From: Planctomycetia bacterium
GTDB taxonomy: Bacteria; Planctomycetota; Planctomycetia; Pirellulales; JALHLM01
NCBI GenBank assembly: GCA_034440135.1
Contig: JAWXBP010000009.1
Location: forward strand, 1-64,000
Direction of reading: 5' to 3'
DNA length: 64,000 bases
This document shows, piece after piece, positions 7,370-17,628 of this stretch (positions within the stretch are counted from its first letter, which is position 1; each line of letters starts with the position of its first letter). A program made the position numbers and the translations under genes. A model generated the notes under the pieces. That model saw only the letters and a list, made by a program, of their open reading frames with translations, was not told where the DNA came from and ran no database searches.

Positions 7370-10300
7370 ATGTTCCCCTCCGATTCCGGCAGCGTTAAGT
7401 TTCCGGAGCTTGAAGCCCGGGTCGCCAAATTCTGGAAGGAACAGGGGATCTATCAGAAATCGCTCGTCCAGCGGGCCGGCGCTGAGCGGTTCGTGTTCTT
7501 CGAGGGGCCGCCGACCGCCAACGGCATGCCGCATCCCGGGCATTGCCTGACGCGGGCGATCAAGGACCTCTTCCCGCGCTACCAAACGATGCGCGGCAAA
7601 CTCTGCGAGCGCAAAGCCGGTTGGGACACGCACGGGCTGCCGGTCGAAGTGGAAGTCTGCAAAGAGCTGGGCATCCACTCCAAGGAAGAGATCGAAGCGT
7701 ACGGCATCGAGCCGTTCATCCACAAGTGCCAGCAAAGCGTCTGGCGCTACATGCAGGAATGGGAACGCCTCACCAAACGCCTCGGCTTCTGGGTCAACCT
7801 CGACGAAGCCTACGTCACCTACCACCAGAGCTACATCGAAAGCGTCTGGTGGTCGCTGAAAAAACTGTTCGACGACGGGCTGCTATATCAAGGTTACAAG
7901 ATCGTCTGGTGGTGGGCCCAAGGCGGCACGGCCCTCTCGGCCGGAGAAGTGGGGCAGGGATATCGCGAAGTCGCGGACCCGAGCGTGTACGTGCGGTTTC
8001 CGTTGCTCAACGAGGACGGAACTCTGTCCGACACAGATCTGCTCGTGTGGACGACTACGCCTTGGACCTTGCCGAGCAATCAATTTGCGGCGGTGAATCC
8101 GGCACTGGAATATGCTGTCGTCGACGTGGAAGGACAGGAGCGAAAGTTTGTCGTCGCCGTTGAACGAATGGCAGACGTTGTTGCAAAAGTATCAAAGCCG
8201 GAAGGAGTGACGCCTTTCGCACCTCGCGCCTCAATTAAAGGGAGCGATCTCGTCGGCAGACGCTATATTCCACCGTTCGACTACTACCACAAGTCGCAAA
8301 GCGCAAAGCAAGGCGTTCTCAAGTCCGGAAAAAAAGAAGTACTCGCCTGGCGTGTCGTCGCCGCCGACTTCGTGACGACCGATTCCGGTACCGGCGTCGT
8401 GCATCAAGCGCCGGCGTTTGGCGAAGTAGACTTCGACGTCCTGATCGCCGAGCAAGCGCGCTTCGAGCCAGGCGATGGACCGGAGCTTATCTGCGCCGTC
8501 GCACCCGACGGCAAATTCACTGACGAAGCGCCCGATTACGCCGGCCGCTGGGTGAAGGACTGCGATAAGGACATCTCGCGCGAACTAAAGCGCCGCGGGC
8601 TGCTGTTGCACCAGGAGCAATACCTTCACGAGTACCCGTTCTGCTGGCGGGCCGAGGAAGACCCGCTCATTCAGTACCCGCGTCGCAGTTGGTTCATTCG
8701 CACGAGCCAGTTCAAAGATGCGATGCTGGCGAATAACGCCCAGATCAACTGGTTGCCGGAACATATTCGCGACGGTCGCTTCGGCAATTTCTTGGAAACG
8801 AACGTAGATTGGGCGCTCTCGCGCGAACGCTATTGGGGCACCCCGCTGCCAATTTGGCGCTGCGAAGCCACTATGCGACCGGAAGCTATTAGCAGCTATG
8901 ATGAGTTGCTTGCGAAGCCTGGCGTTCGCGGAATGGATCGATGGGAAGCAGCCAAGCGCGAGTTTCCAAATCTTCCCGAAGACCTTAAGGTTCACAAACC
9001 TTACATCGACGCGATCACGTACGAATCGCCGCATCATCCGGGAGCGCGGATGCGACGAGTTCCCGACGTCATCGATTGCTGGTACGACTCCGGCGCGATG
9101 CCGTTTGCGCAGTGGGGCTATCCGCACCAAGGCCAGCAGCAGTTCCAACAACAGTTCCCGGCCGATTTCATCAGCGAGGCCCTCGACCAAACCCGCGGCT
9201 GGTTTTACAGCCAGTTGGCGATCAGCACGCTGTTGTTCGGCGACTCAGGCGCGAAAAATGATGTGGGTGCCAATGGCGGCTCGTCCGCCAGTGTTGGAGT
9301 CGACGTCGCCCATCGCACTGGCGGACAAGCCGCCAGTGGCACACAACCTGTCAGTGGCGCGCTCACGCCGACGTTTGAGTATCCCCACCCCTACAGAAAC
9401 TGCATCGTCCTCGGCCTGATGCTCGGCGAGGACGGCAAGAAGATGTCGAAGAGTAAGCGGAATTACCGCGAGCCGAACGAGATCTTCGACAAGTACGGGG
9501 CCGACGCGTTGCGCTGGTACTTCTTCGCCAACCAGCCGCCGTGGACGCAGATTCGTTACAGCGAACAAGCGATCAAGGACAGCATCCCGGAGTTCCTGCT
9601 GCGGCTTTGGAACTGCTACAGTTTCTTTGCGATCTACGCCAACATCGACCAGTTCGATCCCGCGACGGCGCTGGCCGGAGACGTCGGTCAGCTGACGAGC
9701 GACGTCTTGGCGAAGGCGAAAGGCTACCGAAAACTTGCCGAGCGCGGCGAGCTCGATCGCTGGATCATGGGCGAATTGCATCGCACGGCAGCGCAAGTCG
9801 TCGAGCGAATGGACGCCTACGACAACTACGGCGCGTGCGGCGTGATCACCGAGTTCGTCGACGCGCTCAGCAATTGGTACGTCCGCCGCAGCCGGGATCG
9901 CTTCTGGAGCGGCGAGCACACGCCCGACAAGCTCGACGCGTATTGGACGCTGTATGAATGCCTGGTGACGACGACCAAGCTGATCGCCCCATTTACGCCG
10001 TTCCTGGCGGAAGGGTTGTGGCAGAACCTCGTCGTCTCCACGTTCGGCGACCGCGCAATCGAAAGCGTCCACCTCGCCGATTATCCGACCGGCAATGCGT
10101 CGGCGCACGACGCGGTGCTGTCGGAACGCATGAAGCTGGTCCGCGAAATCGTCTCCCTCGGCCGCAACGCGCGGATGGCGTCCAAACTCAAGGTCCGCCA
10201 ACCGCTCGGTAAAGTGGAAGTGATCCTCGCCGACCGCACCCATCAGGCTTGGTTGGAAGCACACGGCGCGCTGGTCTGTGATGAGTTGAACGTCAAGGCC

Positions 10301-10867
10301 GTCGACTACGCGCCTAATGCCGATCAATACATTTCCTACACCGTGCTGCCGGACTTGAAACGCCTCGGCCCGAAGCTCGGCAAGCGACTGCCGGCGCTGA
10401 AGTCAGCTTTGGCCGCAGCCGATCCCAACGCGCTCTTGAAGCAACTCGAAACGAACGGCGTAGCGACGATCGCACTCGCGGACGGCGAAGTCTCGCTCGA
10501 TCGCGAGGAGTTGCAAGTCCGCCTGCAAGCCAAAGAAGGTTGGGCCGCCGCACAAGGCGCGCTCGCCGTCGTCGTGTTGTCCACGGAACTGACGCCGGCG
10601 CTCTTGGCGGAAGGCCTCGCCCGGGAATTCGTCCACGCGGTTCAAGGCCAACGCAAAGACGTGAGTTGCGAATACACCGACCGCATCGAAATCGGCGTCG
10701 GCGGCGCGATCGACGAGCTGCGTGCAGCGCTCCAGGCGAGCGAGGCGTATATCCTCGGCGAAACGCTCGGAACCACGCTGAGCTTCGCTCCGATCCCGGG
10801 CGTCGATTCAATCGAAGTCAAAATCGGCGATGTCACGATTCAGCTTTACGTCAAACGACTACAATAG
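7370..10867 (+). CDS. ileS: Isoleucyl-tRNA synthetase with in-frame repeat insertion
   Basis: Class I synthetase of 1165 residues attaching isoleucine to tRNA-Ile. The HIGH motif appears as PHPGH (about residue 55), the editing domain contains [11 protein letters not shown], and the KMSKS loop is [10 protein letters not shown]. The long C-terminal part, without an obvious terminal zinc finger, suggests the longer IleRS subtype. I chose the ATG at 7370; the frame is open upstream from 7295, but those codons only translate ACTCATC repeats. No Shine-Dalgarno precedes the ATG. Residues about 631-659 are encoded by an inverted repeat (9262-9345) inserted between the catalytic-core segments [10 protein letters not shown] and YPHPYRNC, where related enzymes usually have a short connection. 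The frame stays open, so the enzyme is probably functional. Confidence 0.95.
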   Translation: MFPSDSGSVKFPELEARVAKFWKEQGIYQKSLVQRAGAERFVFFEGPPTANGMPHPGHCLTRAIKDLFPRYQTMRGKLCERKAGWDTHGLPVEVEVCKELGIHSKEEIEAYGIEPFIHKCQQSVWRYMQEWERLTKRLGFWVNLDEAYVTYHQSYIESVWWSLKKLFDDGLLYQGYKIVWWWAQGGTALSAGEVGQGYREVADPSVYVRFPLLNEDGTLSDTDLLVWTTTPWTLPSNQFAAVNPALEYAVVDVEGQERKFVVAVERMADVVAKVSKPEGVTPFAPRASIKGSDLVGRRYIPPFDYYHKSQSAKQGVLKSGKKEVLAWRVVAADFVTTDSGTGVVHQAPAFGEVDFDVLIAEQARFEPGDGPELICAVAPDGKFTDEAPDYAGRWVKDCDKDISRELKRRGLLLHQEQYLHEYPFCWRAEEDPLIQYPRRSWFIRTSQFKDAMLANNAQINWLPEHIRDGRFGNFLETNVDWALSRERYWGTPLPIWRCEATMRPEAISSYDELLAKPGVRGMDRWEAAKREFPNLPEDLKVHKPYIDAITYESPHHPGARMRRVPDVIDCWYDSGAMPFAQWGYPHQGQQQFQQQFPADFISEALDQTRGWFYSQLAISTLLFGDSGAKNDVGANGGSSASVGVDVAHRTGGQAASGTQPVSGALTPTFEYPHPYRNCIVLGLMLGEDGKKMSKSKRNYREPNEIFDKYGADALRWYFFANQPPWTQIRYSEQAIKDSIPEFLLRLWNCYSFFAIYANIDQFDPATALAGDVGQLTSDVLAKAKGYRKLAERGELDRWIMGELHRTAAQVVERMDAYDNYGACGVITEFVDALSNWYVRRSRDRFWSGEHTPDKLDAYWTLYECLVTTTKLIAPFTPFLAEGLWQNLVVSTFGDRAIESVHLADYPTGNASAHDAVLSERMKLVREIVSLGRNARMASKLKVRQPLGKVEVILADRTHQAWLEAHGALVCDELNVKAVDYAPNADQYISYTVLPDLKRLGPKLGKRLPALKSALAAADPNALLKQLETNGVATIALADGEVSLDREELQVRLQAKEGWAAAQGALAVVVLSTELTPALLAEGLAREFVHAVQGQRKDVSCEYTDRIEIGVGGAIDELRAALQASEAYILGETLGTTLSFAPIPGVDSIEVKIGDVTIQLYVKRLQ
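9262..9345. repeat. Palindromic repeat inserted within ileS coding sequence
   Basis: The left arm contains GGTGCCAATGGCGGCTCGTC and the right arm, read in reverse, GTGCCACTGGCGGCTTGTC. The arms pair over about 30 bp with two or three mismatches. The encoded peptide is rich in G, A, S and T, unlike its surroundings, and sits in a loop of the catalytic domain. Confidence 0.85.
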
Positions 10868-10895
10868 GTTGCTCCGAGGATTCACTACGGAGGAG

Positions 10896-10975
10896 GAGTT
10901 TGAAGTTTTCAGTGTTCAGTTTTCAGTAAAGACTCGTGCCATCATGTTCTACTTAAAACTGAAAACTTCAAACTC
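10896..10975. repeat. Perfect 17-bp inverted repeat (TTTTCAGT family, copy 1)
   Basis: GAGTTTGAAGTTTTCAG at 10896-10912 pairs exactly with 10959-10975. Further TTCAGTTTTCAGT motifs lie inside. A related copy is at 39149-39255. It occupies the gap between ileS and the permease gene. Confidence 0.88.
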
Positions 10976-10990
10976 GTTCTATCCCACGCC

Positions 10991-13900
10991 ATGACATTTC
11001 TCTCGCTACTCCGCGCTGGCTTGTGGCAGCACTTGAAGGTGCACTTGGCCGTGGCGTTGGGCGTGGCGGCGGCGACGGCGGTGTTGACTGGCGCGCTGTT
11101 GGTTGGCGATTCCGTGCGCGGCAGCCTGCGCGATTTGGCGCTCGATGGACTGGGACGCATTGACTACGCGATGGTCTCGCCGCAGTTCTTCCGCCAGCGC
11201 GTGGCGGACGATTTGGCGTCGTTCGCGGAAGCGATCGAACACGACGTCGCGCCCGCGATCCTGCTGCAGGGCAATCTTAAGTGCCGGGAAACGGAACGGC
11301 TCGCCACGCAGGTCCAGGTGCTGGGCGTGACCGATGCCTTCTGGTCGCAGGGCTGGCCCAAGCAAGCGCTCACCTTGGCCCCAGGCGAAATCGTCTTGAA
11401 CCAGCCGGTCGCCGAAGAACTCGGCGCTGCTGTGGGGCATCAAATCATCCTCCGCTTGCCGCAAGCCGAACGCATTCCGAGCGACAGCCCGTTGGGGCGC
11501 AAAGTCGATACGCTCCGTCGTGTCGAGTTCACGGTGAAGGCCATCATTCCCGCCGAGGGCCCCGGCCGCTTCACCATGTTCCCCAGCCAACAGGCGCCGC
11601 GTAACGCCTTCGTGAATCTGCAATCGTTGCAAGGCGCCAATCGTCCGGCCGCGGCCGGCGAGATCAACGCCCTGTTCATCGCCTCGCGCGGCGATGCCGC
11701 CGAACAGGATAGCGCGACGGTTCTCAAGTCGTTGAATGATCACGTGAAAGTGAACTTCGCGGACCTGGGGCTCGTCTTCGCGCCGGTGCAATATCGCGTC
11801 GGGGACGAAGTGGTTACGCAAGCCTGGCAACTGACCAGCAAGCGCATGTTGCTCGACCCGGCGATCGAGCGCGCGGCGTTGGCGCCCTGGCACCGCGATG
11901 GCGCGATCCCCGTGTTGACGTACCTGGCGAACTCGATCGACGCGAACGGCAAGGCGATTCCGTATTCCACGATCACCGCCGTCGATTCCACGGAGCGCCT
12001 CGGTCCCGCCTGGCTCGATCGCGACGGCAAAGAAATTGGCCCGCTGGAGCGTGACGAAATCGTGCTCAACGATTGGGCCGCGAAGGATCTCGGCGTCGAC
12101 GGCACGATCGGCGCGGAAGTGAGCGTCGCGTACTTCGAGCCGGAGACCACGCACGGTGAAGCGAAAGAACGCACGGCGAAATTCCGCTTGAAGGCCATCG
12201 TCGCCCTCACGCCGCCGGCGGAAGCGGCCAGTCGCAATGAGTTAGTGAAGTTCGCCGCGCCTCCAACACCGGCCAGCGACGCCGCGTGGACGCCGGAAGT
12301 CGAAGGCATCACCGACAAGGACATGCGCGATTGGGATGCGCCGTTTCCTTACGATCAATCGCGCATCCGTCCGCAGGATGACGATTATTGGAACGAATAC
12401 CACACCACGCCCAAGGCCTTCGTTTCGTATGTGACGGGACAAAAGCTCTGGGGCAGCCGCTTCGGTCAGGCCACCGCGGTTCGCATGCCCTATCATCGCG
12501 ATCTCACTGCAGATGGTTTGGCGGCCCGCGTGAAACTCGAACCTGAAGCTCTCGGCATGGAGCTGCGCCCAATTCGTTCAACGGCGCTCCAGGCCGCCAG
12601 CGGCACGACGCAATTCGAGCAGCTTTTTCTCGGCTTCAGCATGTTCATCATCGCCGCCGCAGGATTGCTGATCGCGATTCTTGTGCGATTGGGCTTGGAA
12701 CAGCGCGCCAGCGAAATCGGCGTATTGATCGCCAGCGGCTGGCCATTGCGCCGTGTGCGCCGGCTGTTTTGGGCCGAGGGGGCCCTCGTGGCCATGGTCG
12801 GCGGATTGATCGGCGTTGTCCTTGGCATTCTGTACTGCCAATTGATGCTCGCCGCCCTGACCAGCCCGCGCTGGTGGCTCGGCGCGATCGGCGTGCCGTT
12901 CTTGCGATTGCACGTTGATGCGCGAAGCCTCGCAATCGGCGGACTAGCCGGCGTGCTGATCAGCTTGTTCGTCGTGGCGCTCGCGCTACGGCCGCTGCGA
13001 AAGACTTCTGTGCGTCAATTACTGGCGGGGCAGATGTCGGCCAGTGAAACCGCACTACGATCAAGCGGCGCATGGAGCCGCATCATCGCGATCGCCTTAG
13101 CGGTGCTCGCAATCGGCTTGATCGTCGCCGCGACGCGCTTCAGCGGGGACGCCCAGGCCGGCGCGTTCTTCGGGGGCGGTGCAATAATGCTCGCCGCGCT
13201 CCTCACTGCCGCCCGCGGCGAGATGCGTCGCGAACCAAGTTCCACGGGAGACGCTTGGACGTTGCACCGCTTAGCCTGGCGCAACGCGGCGCGCAAACCG
13301 GGCCGCAGCACCCTCACGATCGGGTTGGTGGCGGCAGCAAGTTTCTTAATCGTGGCGCTGAGCGCGTTTCGCTTAAATCCCGACGAAGCGCTCGACAAAC
13401 CCACGGGCGGCGCAGGCGGCTTCAACTGGATCGCCGAGAGCGACCAGCCGATCTTCCCTGATTTGAGCGATGCCACGGCGCAGGGGGACCTGGGCTTCAG
13501 CGCCGCGTTGCAACAACAGCTCAGCGACGCTTCCATTTTCGCGCTCCGCGTCCAGCCTGGCGACGATGCGAGCTGCCTGAACTTGTATCAAAGTTCGCAA
13601 CCCCGAGTGCTGGGGATGCCAGCGCGATTCATTCAACGCGGCGGCTTCGCCTGGGCGGGCACAGCGGCAACGACTGCGGAGGAGCATGCGAATCCTTGGA
13701 CGTTGCTCGACACGGACGTGGGGCGCACCACTTCGGGCAAACGGAAGATTCCCGTCATCATCGACCAGGCTACCGCCCTGTTCAGTCTCCACTTGTCCGG
13801 CGTCGGCGCGACCTATGAACTGAACGACGATCGCGGCGGAGAGCCGCTTTCGTTTCAGGTCGTCGGCTTACTGAAAAACAGCGTGCTTCAAGGCGCGTTG

Positions 13901-14497
13901 ATCGTCAGCGAAGCCCAGTTCACGCAGAATTTCCCGGATGCGTCCGGCTACCGGATGTTCCTGTTGAACGTCCCGAGTTCGAGAATCGCGCGACACCCGT
14001 TGCAGTCCGGTAAGAGCCCCGACGTCGCAGCAAACCTTGAACATGCGCTGGAAGACTACGGCTTCGACGTCGTCCCCACCGAAGATCGATTGGCGGCGTT
14101 GATGTCCGTGCAGAACACTTATCTCTCGACGTTTCAAAGCCTCGGCGGACTTGGCCTGCTGTTGGGCACTCTTGGCCTGGCGGCCGTGCAACTGCGCAAC
14201 ATCCTCGAGCGACGCGGAGAGCTGGCCTTGATGCGTGCGGCCGGCTTCCTACCAAGTCGATTGGCGGCTCTCGTGCTGATGGAAAACGCGGCGCTGCTGC
14301 TCGGCGGACTCATCGTCGGCGTGGCATCGGCGGTCGTCGTCGTTTTTCCACATTGGCTGGCTGGCGGCGCTGCGCCGCCGTGGCTGGGTCTCGCCGCGAC
14401 GCTCGCCGCCGTCGCCCTGGTCGGCGCTTTGGTGAGTCTGCTTGCCATCCGCGCGCTCCAGCGAGCGCCGCTCCTGCCGTCGCTCCGCGGCGAATAG
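10991..14497 (+). CDS. Large FtsX/MacB-type ABC transporter permease
   Basis: 1168 residues. An N-terminal membrane segment (about 12-34) is followed by a long periplasmic region with MacB-PCD character, then an FtsX block at about 545-680 (LFLGFSMFIIAAAGLLIAIL and ASEIGVLIASGWPLRRVRRL). A central membrane pair near 690-740 precedes a second start-like segment (ARKPGRSTLTIGLVAAASFL) and periplasmic region, and a second FtsX block closes the chain (about 1030-1160; ERRGELALMRAAGF). Such doubled permeases work with a separate LolD/MacB-type ATPase in lipoprotein or lipid export or in extracytoplasmic complexes. No ATPase gene is adjacent in this window, so the partner is elsewhere. No clear Shine-Dalgarno is seen. 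Family firm, substrate unknown. Confidence 0.88.
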   Translation: MTFLSLLRAGLWQHLKVHLAVALGVAAATAVLTGALLVGDSVRGSLRDLALDGLGRIDYAMVSPQFFRQRVADDLASFAEAIEHDVAPAILLQGNLKCRETERLATQVQVLGVTDAFWSQGWPKQALTLAPGEIVLNQPVAEELGAAVGHQIILRLPQAERIPSDSPLGRKVDTLRRVEFTVKAIIPAEGPGRFTMFPSQQAPRNAFVNLQSLQGANRPAAAGEINALFIASRGDAAEQDSATVLKSLNDHVKVNFADLGLVFAPVQYRVGDEVVTQAWQLTSKRMLLDPAIERAALAPWHRDGAIPVLTYLANSIDANGKAIPYSTITAVDSTERLGPAWLDRDGKEIGPLERDEIVLNDWAAKDLGVDGTIGAEVSVAYFEPETTHGEAKERTAKFRLKAIVALTPPAEAASRNELVKFAAPPTPASDAAWTPEVEGITDKDMRDWDAPFPYDQSRIRPQDDDYWNEYHTTPKAFVSYVTGQKLWGSRFGQATAVRMPYHRDLTADGLAARVKLEPEALGMELRPIRSTALQAASGTTQFEQLFLGFSMFIIAAAGLLIAILVRLGLEQRASEIGVLIASGWPLRRVRRLFWAEGALVAMVGGLIGVVLGILYCQLMLAALTSPRWWLGAIGVPFLRLHVDARSLAIGGLAGVLISLFVVALALRPLRKTSVRQLLAGQMSASETALRSSGAWSRIIAIALAVLAIGLIVAATRFSGDAQAGAFFGGGAIMLAALLTAARGEMRREPSSTGDAWTLHRLAWRNAARKPGRSTLTIGLVAAASFLIVALSAFRLNPDEALDKPTGGAGGFNWIAESDQPIFPDLSDATAQGDLGFSAALQQQLSDASIFALRVQPGDDASCLNLYQSSQPRVLGMPARFIQRGGFAWAGTAATTAEEHANPWTLLDTDVGRTTSGKRKIPVIIDQATALFSLHLSGVGATYELNDDRGGEPLSFQVVGLLKNSVLQGALIVSEAQFTQNFPDASGYRMFLLNVPSSRIARHPLQSGKSPDVAANLEHALEDYGFDVVPTEDRLAALMSVQNTYLSTFQSLGGLGLLLGTLGLAAVQLRNILERRGELALMRAAGFLPSRLAALVLMENAALLLGGLIVGVASAVVVVFPHWLAGGAAPPWLGLAATLAAVALVGALVSLLAIRALQRAPLLPSLRGE

Positions 14498-14687
14498 CGA
14501 TCGCGGGCCTGGAGCGTTGCGCCCGTAGCGTCGGAGCGACCGTCCTACGCGGCAAAGTCTAGCAGGCGATTCGCTCTGTTTTCCGCGAAACCGGCCGGTT
14601 TTCGCTTTGACGAGGAGCCGATTCGGTCGTAGCTTTTCCTAGCATCCGGTCACCGACCGGGCTTCGTCTCGCTTGGAATCGGACGCC

Positions 14688-15131
14688 ATGCAAAAGCCGA
14701 ATCATCAGTCGCAATCGGAAGCGGAATTTGAACTCCTCGACGCCGCTCAACGAATTCTGATTATTGAAGACGACGAGACGCTTTCCGAACCGCTGGCGTA
14801 TCGGCTGCGGAACCAAGGCTACGAAGTCAGTGCCGCGGTCACGGGGCGCGACGGTTGGCAGCTCGCCGTCAGCGAACGTCCGGACCTGATTCTGTTGGAC
14901 CTCCGCTTGCCGGATATCGATGGCTTCGCGGTCTGCGCCCAATTGGCCGACAATCAGGACACCTGTCACATTCCGGTCATCATCCTGAGCGGCATGGAAC
15001 GGCCGGACATCATCCGCCGCTGCCGCGCAGCGGGCAGCCAATACTTCGTGCGCAAGCCGTACGATCCGAACGCCCTGCTGGTGCTGATTCGGCACGCCCT
15101 CGACGAAGCCCAGCGCTGGCAACCGGCCTAG
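14688..15131 (+). CDS. Single-domain response regulator
   Basis: 147 residues. A receiver domain covers residues 20-140: the acidic pocket IIEDDE, the phospho-acceptor Asp in LILLDLRLPDIDGF, the switch Ser in IILSG, and the conserved Lys in VRKPYDP. There is no output domain, so it works either as a CheY-like diffusible partner or in a phosphorelay. I chose the ATG at 14688; a TTG 15 bases upstream is also in frame. No histidine kinase is adjacent. The gene is followed at once by a broken transposase fragment, so its original downstream neighbour may have been lost. Confidence 0.85.
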   Translation: MQKPNHQSQSEAEFELLDAAQRILIIEDDETLSEPLAYRLRNQGYEVSAAVTGRDGWQLAVSERPDLILLDLRLPDIDGFAVCAQLADNQDTCHIPVIILSGMERPDIIRRCRAAGSQYFVRKPYDPNALLVLIRHALDEAQRWQPA

Positions 15132-15137
15132 GCGGGC

Positions 15138-15405
15138 CGAGGGTGTCAGTACACCGCCGAAGCGCATCAACAGACGCTGCGCATGTTCGGCATCTCCTGT
15201 TCGATGAGTCGCATCGGCAACTGTTACGACGGCGCCCCGATGAAACGCTTCTTCTGGTCGCTCAAGCACGCGACGGTCGACACGCCAGCAGCCACGCTCT
15301 TGAGCGTGTTCAAATACATCGAAACCTTCTACAATACCGAGCGGTTCGGCCAGACCCTCGGCTGCCAGCCACCACCCCAATTCGAAGCCGATTACGGCCC
15401 GTCCC
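15138..15405 (+). mobile_element. IS3-family transposase remnant (3' end of orfB)
   Basis: The frame beginning RGCQYTAEAH, with GNCYDGAPMKRFFWSLK and ETFYNTERFGQTLG, matches the C-terminal DDE integrase region of IS3-family OrfB. The canonical ...NAPMESFF... is here GAPMKRFF, so the catalytic Glu is Lys. There is no start codon, no upstream orfA or N-terminal half, and no intact terminal repeat. It is a dead fragment. The remainder of the gap to 15540 shows nothing recognisable. Confidence 0.85.
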
Positions 15406-15540
15406 ATGCGGCGCAAGAAAAAATTGCCCTCCGCCGCTGTCCGAAAGTCTTGGGGTGTCGCAGGCCGCGCGCAAAGCGTGGTGTAGGTTTGCATGATCCA
15501 ACAGCCCTGATGTCCTGGCCACGTTCTGGTTGGTTCCATT

Positions 15541-17628
15541 ATGTCGGTCGAATCGACCTACTGTCCCGGACAGTTCTCCTATCCCTTTCCTTACGGCGCC
15601 GCGATCCGCGACGGCGGCGTGCAGTTTTCCGTATATAGCCGTTCCGCTACGGAAATGCGGCTGTTGCTGTACCGGTCCGTCGACGCGACGGAGCCGGATG
15701 ATGTAGTATCGTTCGACCGCAAGGTCGACCGCTGGGGGGACGTCTGGAGCCTGTTCGTGCCGGGAACGAGCGCGGGACAGCTTTATCATTTTCAGGCCGG
15801 CGGTCCGAACGCGCCGCGTTTAGGTCATCGCTTCGACGGCAACGCGCGGCTGATCGATCCCTACGCCGGCGCCTTGGCCGGCGAGTTCCAGGCCGCGCCC
15901 GACGGTATTACACGGCCGCCGAAATGCGTCGTCGTCGATGGCACTTTCGATTGGGAAAATGATCGCCATCCGCGGCGACCGCTCGCGGAGACCGTGATCT
16001 ATGAGATGCACGTCCGCGGCTTCACCAAGCACGACTCGAGCGGAGTGCAAAACCCCGGCACTTATTTAGGACTGATCGAGCGCATTCCGTACTTGAAATC
16101 ACTGGGCGTGACCGCCGTCGAATTGATGCCGGTCTACGAATTCCCGACGACCAACTGGCAAGGCGAAAAGACGCGGTTCTCGAACTATTGGGGTTACGAC
16201 CCGCTCTGTTTCTTTGCGCCGCATCGCGGTTACGCCGCGTCCACGGAACCCGGCGGACAAGTCCGCGAGTTCAAGGAAATGGTCAAGGCGCTGCATCAAG
16301 CCGGCATCGAAGTGATTCTCGACGTTGTGTTCAATCACACCGCCGAAGGGAACGAGCGCGGGCCCACGCTCAGCTTCAAAGGGCTGGAGAATCGCGTCTT
16401 TTACATGCTCGACGCGGACGGCAACTACCGCAACTATTCCGGTTGCGGCAACACCGTCAACGGGAATCATCCCGTCGTCCGGGAAATGATTTTCCATTGC
16501 CTGCGGCACTGGGTCCACAATTATCACGTCGACGGTTTTCGCTTCGATCTGGCCTCGATCTTGAGCCGCGATCGGCGCGGCGAGATCATGCCCAACACGC
16601 CGGTCGTCGAGTTGATCGCCGAGGACCCGCTGCTGGCCGACTCGAAAGTCATTGCCGAAGCCTGGGACGCCGCGGGCGCGTATCAGGTCGGTTCGTTCGC
16701 GAACTTGCGCTGGGCTGAATGGAACGGGCATTTCCGCGACGACGCACGGCGTTTTTGGCGCGGTGACGACTTCTTGCTGGGCCCGATCGCCACGCGGTTG
16801 GCGGGTTCCAGTGATTTGTATCAATCGGGCGGCCGCAGTCCGTATCATAGCATCAACTTTCTCACCTCTCACGACGGCTTTCCGCTCAGCGACCTGGTCA
16901 GCTATTCGGAAAAACACAACGAGGCCAACGGCGAACAGAATCGCGACGGCGACAATAACAACAACAGCCACAACCACGGCGTCGAAGGGCCGACGAAGCG
17001 CGAAGACATCGAGCAGATCCGCTCGCGGCAGATTCGCAATATGCTCGCCACGTTGCTATTGAGCCAGGGCGTGCCGATGCTGCTTTCCGGCGATGAATGT
17101 CGGCGTACGCAACAAGGCAATAACAACGCCTATTGCCAGGACAATGAAATCTCCTGGTTCGATTGGCAGCTCGTGGAGCGCCACGCGGATTTGCTGCGCT
17201 TTGTGCAGGCGATTCTGCGGTTCCGCGCCGACCAGCCGGCGCTGCGCCGCACACACTTCTTGAACGGCCGGCCCGAGCAAATCGGGATGATTTCCGACGT
17301 GAGCTGGTTCAGCCCGCAGGGAGGGCCCGTCTCCTGGTCGGCCAACGACCGCAGCCTGATTTGCCTGCTGGCCCCGGTCGCCGGCGGCGAAGACGTCTCA
17401 CGCTGCAGCTGGCCGCAACGGCACGTGATGCTGCTCCTGCACGCCGGCTTTTCGCCACGCGAGTTTCTGATCCCGCGCGTGGCCCGCGACATGCGCTGGC
17501 GCACGTTCCTGGATACTTCCGCCGCACCGCCCCGCGATGTCTATCCGCAGTACGACGGGCCAATCCTGCCGCGCGACGGCAAACTGACATTGATCGAACG
17601 CTCGCTCGTGTGCCTCGTGTCGAGTTAG
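15541..17628 (+). CDS. glgX: Glycogen debranching enzyme / isoamylase
   Basis: GH13 enzyme of 695 residues hydrolysing alpha-1,6 branches of glycogen-type glucans in the cytoplasm. An N-terminal CBM48-like domain (about 8-110) is followed by the TIM barrel. The four conserved regions are visible: DVVFNHTAEG, GFRFDLASIL (nucleophile Asp), VIAEAWDAAG (acid/base Glu) and NFLTSHDGF (transition-state Asp). The loop LSGDECRRTQQGNNNAYCQD is characteristic of GlgX/TreX. ATG at 15541; no good Shine-Dalgarno. The stop overlaps that of the convergent HEAT gene by 4 bp. glgC lies 5 kb away, suggesting a dispersed glycogen pathway. Confidence 0.93.
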   Translation: MSVESTYCPGQFSYPFPYGAAIRDGGVQFSVYSRSATEMRLLLYRSVDATEPDDVVSFDRKVDRWGDVWSLFVPGTSAGQLYHFQAGGPNAPRLGHRFDGNARLIDPYAGALAGEFQAAPDGITRPPKCVVVDGTFDWENDRHPRRPLAETVIYEMHVRGFTKHDSSGVQNPGTYLGLIERIPYLKSLGVTAVELMPVYEFPTTNWQGEKTRFSNYWGYDPLCFFAPHRGYAASTEPGGQVREFKEMVKALHQAGIEVILDVVFNHTAEGNERGPTLSFKGLENRVFYMLDADGNYRNYSGCGNTVNGNHPVVREMIFHCLRHWVHNYHVDGFRFDLASILSRDRRGEIMPNTPVVELIAEDPLLADSKVIAEAWDAAGAYQVGSFANLRWAEWNGHFRDDARRFWRGDDFLLGPIATRLAGSSDLYQSGGRSPYHSINFLTSHDGFPLSDLVSYSEKHNEANGEQNRDGDNNNNSHNHGVEGPTKREDIEQIRSRQIRNMLATLLLSQGVPMLLSGDECRRTQQGNNNAYCQDNEISWFDWQLVERHADLLRFVQAILRFRADQPALRRTHFLNGRPEQIGMISDVSWFSPQGGPVSWSANDRSLICLLAPVAGGEDVSRCSWPQRHVMLLLHAGFSPREFLIPRVARDMRWRTFLDTSAAPPRDVYPQYDGPILPRDGKLTLIERSLVCLVSS

